From Gemmatimonadota bacterium (GTDB lineage: Bacteria > Gemmatimonadota > Gemmatimonadetes > Gemmatimonadales > GWC2-71-9), in assembly GCA_003220905.1 (NCBI GenBank), contig QHTS01000157.1, positions 1 to 11,732 on the forward strand: a stretch of 11,732 nt of DNA, written 5' to 3'. The translations under genes and the position numbers were made by a program. Of the stretch, positions 1 to 6,188 are shown one piece after another. Each line of letters begins with the position of its first letter. Positions within the stretch are counted from its first letter, which is position 1. The notes beneath the pieces were generated by a model. It did no database searches. It saw nothing but the letters and a program-made list of their open reading frames with translations, and was not told the origin of the DNA.

Positions 1-342
1 CACGACATTCTCCTGGATCGCCACGCTCGAGACCGACGCCAGGTACGCGAGCACGTTCTTGATCACCATCGCAGCGACCAGCACCAGCACGACATTGCGG
101 AGCGCCGCACCGGGCGACCCGGCGGCGAACAAGGGCCCGACCACGACCGCCAGCAGCCGCTCGACCGCCGACCCGCCGGCGACCGGCAGGGGATCATGCC
201 CGAACAGGGTCCGCAAGAATGGGATCAACAGCACGAACGTGGCGCCGTCCATCACGGAGGCCACGAACGTGGCCACGAGATTTGCGACGAAGAGGAGTGC
301 GTAGGGACGGAGCAGCAGGAAGAGCCGGCCGCTACGGCCCAT
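1..342 (-). CDS. ABC exporter, N-terminal transmembrane part (partial)
   Basis: Read on the minus strand from an ATG at 342, this frame stays open for 114 codons to the window edge, so only the N-terminus is present. It begins MGRSGRLFLLLRPYALLF and has a long hydrophobic stretch at residues 8-48 (first membrane segment and its extension) and another at about 82-106. This is the usual start of a type I (MsbA/LipA-flippase-like) ABC exporter half-transporter, whose ATPase domain would follow to the left outside the window. The ATG directly abuts the stop of the PorX-like gene (TGA then ATG, zero gap). A purine-rich AAGGGGGGAG on the minus strand (351-360) lies 8 nt before the start as a plausible ribosome site, so the two genes are probably co-transcribed and coupled. 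Substrate cannot be told; lipid or glycan export is an inference from the nearby glycosyltransferase. A different polytopic membrane family remains possible because no nucleotide-binding motif is in view. Confidence 0.7.
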   Translation of the reverse strand, partial: MGRSGRLFLLLRPYALLFVANLVATFVASVMDGATFVLLIPFLRTLFGHDPLPVAGGSAVERLLAVVVGPLFAAGSPGAALRNVVLVLVAAMVIKNVLAYLASVSSVAIQENVV

Positions 343-1941
343 TCAGCGCGCTCCCCCCTTGCCCGCCGGGGCGGTGCCGGCGCGCCGGGGCGTGAGCAGG
401 GCGACAGGGAGGATCACCTCTTCCGGCGTGACGCCGCCGTGCAGGAACGAGCCGCGATAGCGGGCCTGATACTCGCGCAGCTTGGTGGGATACACGAAGA
501 ACCGGTCCGAGGTGGCGAGCAGCAGCCGGACCCCGAGCCCCATGCCCGGGAGGCCGAAGCCCTTCAGGTCCTCAACCAGAATCGCGGCCTCCGGGTCCTC
601 GCTCTTCAAGTCCTCGCCGAACTTGTAGCGCAGGTTCGCCGTGGCGTCGCGCTTGGCGTACACCGTCGCCGGGGTCTCGCAGTGAATGGAGCCGTGGTCG
701 GTGGTGAGCAACACCGTCACGCCCCGCCGCTCGGCCTCCTGCAGCGCCGCGAGCACCGGCGAGCGCTCGAACCATGTGCGGGTGAGACTACGCAACGCCG
801 CCTCGTCCCGCGCCACCTCGTACAGGATGGCGCTCTCCGACCGCCCGTGCGTGAGCTGATCCACGAAATTGAACACCAGCGCCGTGACGCCCTCCTGGGC
901 GAGGTGAGCGGGGAGCCGCCGGACGAGGTCTCCCTCGCCCGAGCTGAACACCTTCTCGTAGCGCACGGGGACGGGCCGGCCGACCAGCTCCTCCAGCTGC
1001 TCCGTCAGGAGCTCGCCCTCGTGGGCGTTGAGGCTCTCCTCATCGGACGCCTGACCCCACCAGGCGGGATGGCGCGCCGCGATCTCCATGGGGAAGAGCC
1101 CCGAAAAGATCGCGTTGCGCGCGAACGGCGTTGCCGTGGGCAGGATGCTGTAGTAGTGCGACTCTTCCACGTCGAACAGCGGGGTCACGAGGTCACGCAG
1201 CACCTCCCACTGGTCGAGCCGCAGGCAGTCGATGACCACGAACAGCACTCGGCCAGTGGATCGCAGCACCGGGACCAGGAATTCGGCGCCCACGTCGACG
1301 GAGAGCGGCGGCCGATCGCCTTCAGGACCGGCGAGCCAGCGCGGATACTGCCGGGCGACGTACTCGGCAAAGTCCTTGCGCAGCGAGCGCTGCAGGCTGC
1401 GGAGGGCCTCCGAAAGGCCGGGCTCGTTGGACGCGGCCAGGCGGACCTCCCAGCGCGCCAGCTCCGCGACCAACTCGATCCACTCACGCCACGCGAGGCT
1501 CGCGCCCCGGCGTCCTTCGAGCTCGCGGAACCGGGTGACGAAATCGCGGGCCAGGCGCTGCTGGCGGATGCGATCGCCCTCGAGCAGTCGTGTGATCACC
1601 GAGAGGATCTGGCGTGGTTGGACCGGCTTCACGAGGTAGTCGTCCACCTCGATCCCGATCGCCTCGCGCAGCGTGCCTTCGTCCTCGCTCTGCGTGACCA
1701 TCACGACCGGCATGGCCGGGTCGAGGGCCCGGATCTCGCCGATCAGCTCGAGCCCGCGTCGCCCGGGCATCTGTTCGTCCAGCAGGACGATGCTGTAGGG
1801 CTGGCGCCGCAGCAGCGCGAGCGCGTCGTCGCCGTGGGCCGCGGCGGCCACCGTGAACCCCTGGTCCTCGAGGTAGCGCCGGTGCGCGGCGAGTCCCTCG
1901 ACTTCGTCATCCACCCAGAGAATGGTCTTCGGCCGCACCAT
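343..1941 (-). CDS. porX: PorX-like response regulator with PglZ domain
   Basis: 532 aa, the size expected for PorX. Residues 1-125 are a CheY-type receiver: acidic pair D11-D12, phospho-acceptor D55 in LLDEQMPG, T83 and K105. A helical linker (about 125-220) follows, then a PglZ/alkaline-phosphatase-superfamily domain with apparently complete metal-site residues: D238 in VIDCLRLDQW, T271 in LPTATPFARN (nucleophile position), D361 and H365 in NFVDQLTH, D415-H416 in TTDHGS and H501 in FLHGGVTPEE. In Bacteroidota, PorX is the regulator of type IX secretion and its PglZ-type domain is a zinc-dependent phosphodiesterase acting on oligonucleotides. That activity is carried over here by homology only. 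No DNA-binding domain is visible, so output is probably enzymatic or through protein partners. No histidine kinase, sigma factor or type IX gene is adjacent; the next gene on the strand is an ABC exporter. No Shine-Dalgarno is seen before the ATG at 1941. The symbol denotes family resemblance, not proven orthology. Confidence 0.9.
   Translation of the reverse strand: MVRPKTILWVDDEVEGLAAHRRYLEDQGFTVAAAAHGDDALALLRRQPYSIVLLDEQMPGRRGLELIGEIRALDPAMPVVMVTQSEDEGTLREAIGIEVDDYLVKPVQPRQILSVITRLLEGDRIRQQRLARDFVTRFRELEGRRGASLAWREWIELVAELARWEVRLAASNEPGLSEALRSLQRSLRKDFAEYVARQYPRWLAGPEGDRPPLSVDVGAEFLVPVLRSTGRVLFVVIDCLRLDQWEVLRDLVTPLFDVEESHYYSILPTATPFARNAIFSGLFPMEIAARHPAWWGQASDEESLNAHEGELLTEQLEELVGRPVPVRYEKVFSSGEGDLVRRLPAHLAQEGVTALVFNFVDQLTHGRSESAILYEVARDEAALRSLTRTWFERSPVLAALQEAERRGVTVLLTTDHGSIHCETPATVYAKRDATANLRYKFGEDLKSEDPEAAILVEDLKGFGLPGMGLGVRLLLATSDRFFVYPTKLREYQARYRGSFLHGGVTPEEVILPVALLTPRRAGTAPAGKGGAR
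351..360 (-). promoter_or_regulatory. Ribosome binding site of the ABC exporter gene
   Basis: AAGGGGGGAG on the minus strand, 8 nt before the ATG at 342 and inside the last codons of the PorX-like gene. It supports the chosen start and an embedded, coupled translation signal. Confidence 0.5.
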
Positions 1942-1997
1942 CAGTCAAAGCTAATGACGACTGGCGAAGCCGGGCAACGCAGGACTTATTTCGCGAC
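1942..1997. promoter_or_regulatory. Divergent intergenic region, probable promoters
   Basis: This 56-bp gap separates two divergently read genes and must hold or adjoin the start signals of both. On the minus strand TAGCTTTG (1953 down to 1946) matches the Bacteroidota -7 box pattern TAnnTTTG and lies only 4 nt before the PorX-like ATG, which would give a leaderless or near-leaderless message and fits the lack of a Shine-Dalgarno. Whether this organism's sigma factor uses that box is not established. On the plus strand there is an AGGA at 1981-1984, 13 nt before the GTG at 1998, a poor spacing. No clear -35/-10 pair is seen in the plus direction. Confidence 0.35.
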
Positions 1998-3005
1998 GTG
2001 CTGTGCGTTCTCTTGGTCCGCTTCAGCTCCATCGGCGACATCCTGCTGACTACCCCGCTTGTGCGAGCGCTCGCCCGTCGCCACCCGGAGGCGAAGCTCG
2101 TGTACGTGACGAAGCGCGCCATGGCGCCGCTCGTGGCCGACAACCCGCATCTCGCCGAGGTCGTGACGCTCGAGCCGGGCGAGCCGATCCGTCTCCTCGC
2201 CCGCCGGTTGCGCGCCCTCGCACCGACGCACGGCCTCGACCTGCACGGCAGCGTCCGCAGCGCGAGCCTCCGATTGCTCGTGCGCTGCCGCTGGTCGGGG
2301 TACCGCAAGCGCAAGCTGGCCCGCACGCTGCTCATCGCCACCAAGCTGGACGCCTACCGCCGACGCGCGCCCTCCCCGGTCGCCGAGCGCTACTTCGAGG
2401 CCGCGCGCCGGCTCGACACTCGGCCCGACGGCGGGCCGCCCGAGTTCTGCCTGGGCTCCGGCGCCACGGACCGGGCGGCGCAGTGGCTCGCGGAGCGCGG
2501 ACTTGCGGAGGCGCGTCTCGCGGCGCTCGCGCCGGGCGCCGCCCACGCCACCAAACGCTGGCCCGTCGCGCACTGGAGCGCGCTCGCCGAGCGGCTGGGG
2601 GCCGCCGGGTACCGGCCGGTCGTCGTCGGGGGGCCGGAAGACCGCGGGCTGGCGTAGCAACTCGTGGCCGAGGGGGGACGCGCCGTCGCGAGCGCCGCCG
2701 GCGAGTTTTCGCTCCAGGAAACCGGCGCGCTGCTCGCGCGGGCGCGGGTCGTGGTGTCGGGCGATACGGGTGTCATGCACATGGCCACCGGCGTCGGCAC
2801 GCCAGTCGTCGCGCTGTTCGGACCCACCGTCGCGCAGTTCGGCTTCTTGCCCTATCACGCGCGTGCCGCCGTGCTGGAGCGCGCGCTCGACTGCCGCCCC
2901 TGCTCCGCGACGGGCACCGCGGCCTGCCCGCTCGGCCACCATCGCTGCCTCGCCGATATCACCCCCGAGGAGGTGGCCGCCGCGGTGGAGCGCCTCGTCG
3001 CGTGA
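1998..3005 (+). pseudogene. Glycosyltransferase family 9 (heptosyltransferase-like), interrupted by amber codon
   Basis: One continuous frame of 336 codons reads as a complete GT9 enzyme except for a TAG at 2655-2657 (codon 220). Before the stop: VRFSSIGDILLTTPLVRALA (residues 7-26, the classic GT9 N-terminus) and APGAAHATKRWPVAHW (the KRWP motif of the second Rossmann domain). After the stop, in the same frame: SGDTGVMHMATGVGTPVVAL and LFGPT, the nucleotide-sugar site, then the paired-cysteine tail DCRPC...CPLGHHRC and ITPEEV. GT9 enzymes add heptose or related sugars to lipopolysaccharide core at the inner membrane. The context GCG TAG CAA is one C-to-T change from CAG, and family alignment would fit a glutamine there. 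Start: GTG at 1998 gives the usual N-terminus; no better start exists. The last base pairs overlap the next gene (GTGA). The product is either truncated and inactive, read through, or the stop is a sequencing error; the 3' part could only restart at weak internal GTG codons such as 2664. Confidence 0.85.
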
Positions 3006-3379
3006 ACCGCGCCACCACCACCGCAGAGGAGCGCTTGATCGGGTTGGTCGCGGACGCGGTGCGGGGACCCAAGCGCGAGGGCCTGTTCGCGCTGTGGCTC
3101 GTCGTGCGCTCGGCCGAGGCGCTCCTTCCGCCGCGGCCCGTGTCGGGCAAGAACCACCGGCGTCGCCTCCAGGCGCTCGACGCCCGGCTCGCGAGCCTCG
3201 CCCTCCCCGGCCCCCTCAAGCGCGCCTTCGCCGCCGCGCGCCACCACCTGGAGCCCGCCACGCCGGCCGCCGCGGCGCTGGTGCTGTCCCAGCTCGTCGC
3301 GCCGGCGCGCGAGGTCCTGGGTCCCGAGGCGGGAGACGCCGTCACCGTTGCGGCCCGCTCCGCCCGCCTCCATCTATAG
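3002..3379 (+). CDS. Conserved-looking hypothetical protein, 125 aa
   Basis: The frame starts at a GTG (3002) that overlaps the TGA of the glycosyltransferase by 4 nt (GTGA) and ends at TAG 3377-3379. I do not recognise the family. The protein is rich in Ala, Leu and Arg and looks wholly helical: RLIGLVADAV, EGLFALWLVVRSAEALL, a basic segment KNHRRRLQALDARLASL, LKRAFAAARHHL and AALVLSQLVAPAREVL. There is no signal peptide, convincing membrane span or cysteine cluster. Reality is supported by the coupling overlap and by uninterrupted coding through a gap that would otherwise be empty. The preceding gene carries a nonsense codon, so translation by coupling would depend on ribosomes reaching its end. 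Function cannot be inferred; the neighbours (glycosyltransferase and DnaB-like ATPase) do not point to one role. Confidence 0.6.
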   Translation: MNRATTTAEERLIGLVADAVRGPKREGLFALWLVVRSAEALLPPRPVSGKNHRRRLQALDARLASLALPGPLKRAFAAARHHLEPATPAAAALVLSQLVAPAREVLGPEAGDAVTVAARSARLHL

Positions 3380-3380
3380 T
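3375..3380 (+). promoter_or_regulatory. Candidate -10 box before the DnaB-like gene
   Basis: TATAGT stands out in GC-rich surroundings, overlapping the stop codon of the 125-aa gene and 48 nt before the ATG at 3429. The only -35-like hexamer, TTGCGG at 3348-3353, is 21 bp away, longer than the usual 16-18 bp, so this is a weak call. Confidence 0.3.
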
Positions 3381-3384
3381 AGAC

Positions 3385-3420
3385 TAGACGCACAGGCGCA
3401 CAGACGCGTAGACGCACAGG
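3385..3420 (+). repeat. Short direct repeat, 12 bp with 24-bp period
   Basis: TAGACGCACAGG occurs perfectly at 3385-3396 and 3409-3420; the 12 bp between (CGCACAGACGCG) are built from the same ACGCACAG vocabulary. The second copy supplies the first bases of the Shine-Dalgarno of the downstream gene. The look is of a short-unit tandem array that has drifted. Confidence 0.7.
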
Positions 3421-3423
3421 AGG
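3418..3423 (+). promoter_or_regulatory. Ribosome binding site of the DnaB-like gene
   Basis: A perfect AGGAGG, 5 nt before the ATG at 3429. It decides this start over the GTG at 3348, which would overlap the upstream gene by some 30 nt and add residues outside the family alignment. Confidence 0.8.
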
Positions 3424-3428
3424 CGCTC

Positions 3429-4301
3429 ATGACGACCCGTCGCTTTCCAAAGCGTCCGTCGCTCGAGTCCATGGTGGAGCGCGTGGATCAGCAGCGTCCG
3501 GGAGACGTCCCGGGCGACACTGTGCCCACGGGGTTTCCCTCGATCGACCGAATCCTGGGGGGCGGGCTGCGACGCCGCGACCTCGTGGTGCTGGGCGGCG
3601 ACGTGGGATCGGGCAAGTCCGCGCTCGCTCTGGGGCTGGCGGTGCGCACGGCGCAGCAGGGGACGGGGGTAGCGCTCTTCTCCGGCGAGATGGACGAGGA
3701 GCGCCTGATGGAGCGCGCCCTCGCGATCGAAGGGCGCGCGACCGTGGACGAGCTGCGCAGCGCGAAGCTCAACGATCAGACGCGCGCCGGGATCGGGGGG
3801 GCCGCCGTGCGGCTGCGCGACCTCCCACTCACCACTCTGCCGCTCGCGGCGGTGGATTTCGAGACGGCGGCGGAGCGGCTCGATCCGCTGCGGCAGCTCG
3901 GACTGGTCGTGGTCGATTACCTCCAGCTCGTCCCGTCGCCGCGGGGCGTGGCGCGCTCGACCCAGGACGAAGATCTCGCTCTGGTGTTACAGCGCCTCAA
4001 GGCGCTGGCGCTCGAGCGCCGGGTGGCGCTCGTCGTCGTCTCGCAGCTGCCCCGGTTCGACCCCAAGCGCCCGAACGCGCGACCGGCGCTCGACGACTTC
4101 GGGCACCTCGGCGCGAGCAAGCAGCACGCCGACGTGGTGCTCGGGATCTATCGGGAAGAGATGTACAACCCGGGACACGGGGTGGACGGGGCGACCGAGC
4201 TGATCGTCCTGAAGAACCGCAACGGGCCGACCGGGTTCGTGGACCTGTACTTCTACCGGCGCTGGATGCGGTTCGAAGACATGCTCGACCCCGATAGCTG
4301 A
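3429..4301 (+). CDS. Stand-alone DnaB-type RecA-fold ATPase
   Basis: 290 aa from the ATG that follows AGGAGG. It matches the C-terminal ATPase domain of DnaB-family helicases without the N-terminal primase-binding domain: TGFPSIDRILGGGLRRRDLV (34-53), Walker A GGDVGSGKS (56-64, K63), FSGEM (84-88, with E87 at the catalytic glutamate position), Walker B VVVDYLQL (160-167, D163), VVSQL (203-207), and HADVVLGIYREEMYN (233-247), which corresponds to the DnaB arginine-finger region. LKNRNGPTG (261-269) is the usual DnaB C-terminal motif. DnaB helicases are about 450 aa, so this is a paralogue and not the replicative helicase. It could be a DNA-binding RecA-like motor, a recombination factor or a regulatory ATPase. 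It sits 18 nt upstream of yebC and the ruvCAB genes, and may be co-transcribed with them, which favours a DNA-repair or replication-linked role by inference only. Confidence 0.8.
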   Translation: MTTRRFPKRPSLESMVERVDQQRPGDVPGDTVPTGFPSIDRILGGGLRRRDLVVLGGDVGSGKSALALGLAVRTAQQGTGVALFSGEMDEERLMERALAIEGRATVDELRSAKLNDQTRAGIGGAAVRLRDLPLTTLPLAAVDFETAAERLDPLRQLGLVVVDYLQLVPSPRGVARSTQDEDLALVLQRLKALALERRVALVVVSQLPRFDPKRPNARPALDDFGHLGASKQHADVVLGIYREEMYNPGHGVDGATELIVLKNRNGPTGFVDLYFYRRWMRFEDMLDPDS

Positions 4302-4319
4302 AAGCGGTAGGTTAGAGCC

Positions 4320-5069
4320 ATGGCCGGCCACAGCAAATGGAAGCAGATCAAGCGGAAGAAGGCCGTCACCGACGCGCGCCGCGGCGCGCTGTTCACCAAG
4401 CTGATCCGTGAGATCACGATCGCCGCCAAGCAGGGCGGCGGCGACCCCGGCGGCAACGCCCGGCTCCGCACCGCGATCGACGCCGCCAAAGCCGAGAACA
4501 TGCCGCTCGACAACATCGAGCGCGCGGTCAAGAAGGGAACGGGCGAGCTCGAGGGCGTGACGTACGAAGAAGTCACCTACGAGGCGTACGGGCCCGGCGG
4601 CGCGGCCCTGCTCATCGAAGCCACGACCGACAACCCCAACCGCACTGTCGCGGAGATTCGCAACGCTTTCCAGCGCCACGGCGGCAACCTCGGCGCGGCG
4701 AATTCCGTGGCGTGGATGTTCGACCGCAAGCCCCAGATCACCGTGGACGCGAACCGCGCCGACGAGGACACGGTCATGGAGGCGGCGCTCGATGCCGGAG
4801 CGGACGACATGGTGCGCGACGGCGACGTCTTTCTGATCACCGGTCCCGCGGGCCAGCTGCATCAGATCACTGAGCGGCTGAAGGCCAAGCGGATCGCGGT
4901 CCAGACGGCCGAGATCGCCCTGATCCCCAAGAGCACGGTGAAGGTGGACGGGAAAGACGCGAAGCACCTGCTCGCCCTGATCGAAGCCCTGGAAGAGATG
5001 GACGACGTCGCGAAGGTCTCCTCGAACTTCGACATCGACGCCGAGGCGCTGGCGGCGGCGACGGCATAG
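4320..5069 (+). CDS. yebC: YebC/PmpR-family translation factor or regulator
   Basis: 249 aa, full family length. The N-terminus MAGHSKWKQIKRKKAVTDAR is the family signature, followed by FTKLIREITIAAKQGG, the NMPLDNIERAVKKGTG segment (about 60-75), the YEAYGPGGAALLIEATTDNP motif (about 87-106) and HGGNLGAANSVAWMF (about 120-134). Homologues were long annotated as DNA-binding transcription regulators; recent work links the family (with mitochondrial TACO1) to relief of ribosome stalling at proline-rich stretches. It acts in the cytoplasm. The ATG at 4320 is preceded by an imperfect CGGTAGG 8 nt upstream. Only one base separates its TAG from the ruvC start, the well-known yebC-ruvC-ruvA-ruvB arrangement. 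Confidence 0.97.
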   Translation: MAGHSKWKQIKRKKAVTDARRGALFTKLIREITIAAKQGGGDPGGNARLRTAIDAAKAENMPLDNIERAVKKGTGELEGVTYEEVTYEAYGPGGAALLIEATTDNPNRTVAEIRNAFQRHGGNLGAANSVAWMFDRKPQITVDANRADEDTVMEAALDAGADDMVRDGDVFLITGPAGQLHQITERLKAKRIAVQTAEIALIPKSTVKVDGKDAKHLLALIEALEEMDDVAKVSSNFDIDAEALAAATA

Positions 5070-5070
5070 C

Positions 5071-5547
5071 GTGAAGGTGCTGGGCGTCGACCCCGGGACG
5101 TCGGTCACCGGCTACGGAGTGATCGAAACCGGGAACGGCACCCCCGGAATGGGGCGGCTGGTCGAGTGCGGCGTGATCCGGTTGGCCGGCCGGACTCCGT
5201 TGCCCCGACGCCTGCACGCGCTCCACGAGCACATCACCGAGCTGATCACGCGCCATCACCCCGGCATCCTCGCCCTGGAGAACGCCTTCTACCATAAGAA
5301 CGTGCATACCACGCTCGTGCTCGGACACGCACGAGGAGTCGTACTCCTCGCCGCCGAGCAGGCAGGACTCGCCATTGCCGAGTACGCCCCGGCGACCATC
5401 AAGAAGACCGTCGTCGGCGCGGGCGGCGCCCCCAAGGCGCAAGTCGGCCGGGTAGTCGCCCGGCTGCTGCGGCTCAAGGATGCGCCCAGACCCGCGGACG
5501 CGGCGGACGGCGTGGCCGTGGCGCTCACGCATATCCTCCGGTCGTGA
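5071..5547 (+). CDS. ruvC: Holliday junction endonuclease RuvC
   Basis: 158 aa, normal length, GTG start one base after the yebC stop. The four acidic catalytic residues of the RNase H-like fold are present: D7 in VLGVDPGTSVTGYG, E70 in ILALENAFYHKN, and D143 and D146 in PADAADGVAVAL. RuvC cuts Holliday junctions symmetrically after RuvAB branch migration. Residues TLVLGHARGVVLLAAEQAGL (81-100) and AEYAPATIKKTVVGAGGAPK (103-122) are the conserved dimer and DNA-contact regions. The TGA overlaps the ruvA start by 4 nt (GTGA), so the two are translationally coupled. Confidence 0.97.
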   Translation: MKVLGVDPGTSVTGYGVIETGNGTPGMGRLVECGVIRLAGRTPLPRRLHALHEHITELITRHHPGILALENAFYHKNVHTTLVLGHARGVVLLAAEQAGLAIAEYAPATIKKTVVGAGGAPKAQVGRVVARLLRLKDAPRPADAADGVAVALTHILRS

Positions 5548-6188
5548 TCGCCCAGGTCTCGGGCCGGCTCGCCGCGAAGCAGGCCGATCGCGTGATGATC
5601 GAGACCCCAGGCGGCGTGGGCTACGAGATCGTCGTCCCGCTGGGGGTGATGGAGCGGCTGCCCGCGGTAGGCGAGGCGGTGAGCCTCGCGACCGAGCTCG
5701 TGGTGCGGGAAGACGGCTGGTCGCTGTACGGATTCTCGGCCGACGCGGAGCGGCACTTCTTCCAACGGTTGATCGGGGTGACGGGGGTGGGGCCCAGGAT
5801 CGCCATCGCGCTGATGTCGGCGCTCGGGCTCGAGCGCGGCGTGCGGGCGGTGCGGGATCGGAACATCGCGCTGCTCGCATCGGTGTCGGGCATCGGGAAA
5901 AAGACGGCGGAGCGGCTGGCGCTTGAACTGGCCGACAAGCTCGGCGAGTTTGAGGAGGCCGCCGCCGCGAGCGCGGCCCCGCGCAGGGGGGAGGGGGGGG
6001 AGGGGGGCGAGGGGGGGGGAGCGGCCGAGGCGGCGCTGCACGCACTCGAGCGGCTCGGGTACGCGACGGCCGAGGCGGACCGCGCCCTGCGCCAGGTGCT
6101 CGCGGCGGACGGCGGGGGCCGTGGCGCCCGGGGCGGCGACACCGAGACGCTGGTGCGCCGGGCCTTGCAACTACTCACGAACGGATGA
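5544..6188 (+). CDS. ruvA: Holliday junction DNA-binding subunit RuvA
   Basis: 214 aa, slightly longer than the usual 190-205. Domain I (OB fold, about 1-62) starts MIAQVSGRLAAKQADRVMIE. Domain II has the two helix-hairpin-helix motifs, LIGVTGVGPRIAIALM (76-91) and LASVSGIGKKTAERLALE (111-128). Domain III (ALHALERLGYATAEADRALR, then the C-terminal helix ending LVRRALQLL) is the mobile part that contacts RuvB. The flexible linker between domains II and III is an acidic, glycine-rich run (RRGEGGEGG...) encoded by successive poly-G tracts. RuvA tetramers hold the four-way junction and load the RuvB motor. The GTG at 5544 overlaps the ruvC stop; the TGA at 6186-6188 overlaps the next ORF as ATGA. 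Confidence 0.96.
   Translation: MIAQVSGRLAAKQADRVMIETPGGVGYEIVVPLGVMERLPAVGEAVSLATELVVREDGWSLYGFSADAERHFFQRLIGVTGVGPRIAIALMSALGLERGVRAVRDRNIALLASVSGIGKKTAERLALELADKLGEFEEAAAASAAPRRGEGGEGGEGGGAAEAALHALERLGYATAEADRALRQVLAADGGGRGARGGDTETLVRRALQLLTNG
5986..6019 (+). repeat. Cluster of four poly-G runs inside ruvA
   Basis: G6 (5986-5991), G8 (5993-6000), G6 (6002-6007) and G9 (6011-6019), separated by A, A and CGA. The run encodes the Gly/Glu linker of RuvA. Four runs of six or more G with 1-3-nt loops satisfy the usual G-quadruplex pattern on the coding strand, and runs of eight and nine G are prone to slippage. Confidence 0.85.

Noticed and set aside
343..1941. PglZ domain as part of a BREX or Pgl phage-defence system
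   Set aside because: The PglZ domain is fused to a receiver in the PorX order, and no pglX methylase, brxC ATPase, brxL protease or other defence gene is present.
196..2049. Long open frame on the plus strand opposite the PorX-like gene
   Set aside because: It is the GC-rich antisense shadow of a clearly recognised gene; the translation is rich in His, Gln and Arg with no domain.
2655..2657. Genome-wide amber recoding or pyrrolysine use
   Set aside because: TAG is the natural terminator of the 125-aa gene, yebC and ruvB in the same window.
1998..3005. Programmed frameshift or two separate glycosyltransferase genes
   Set aside because: Both parts are in the same frame with a single TAG between them, and each holds only half of the GT9 fold.
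3385..3420. CRISPR array
   Set aside because: Only two 12-bp copies with a repeat-like spacer; too short and too simple.
3987..5108. Minus-strand open frame opposite the ATPase and yebC
   Set aside because: Antisense shadow of two confidently identified genes, with no recognisable motif.
5986..6019. G runs as a sequencing error causing a false ruvA
   Set aside because: The frame continues correctly into RuvA domain III and its coupled stop, so the total run length is right modulo three as given.
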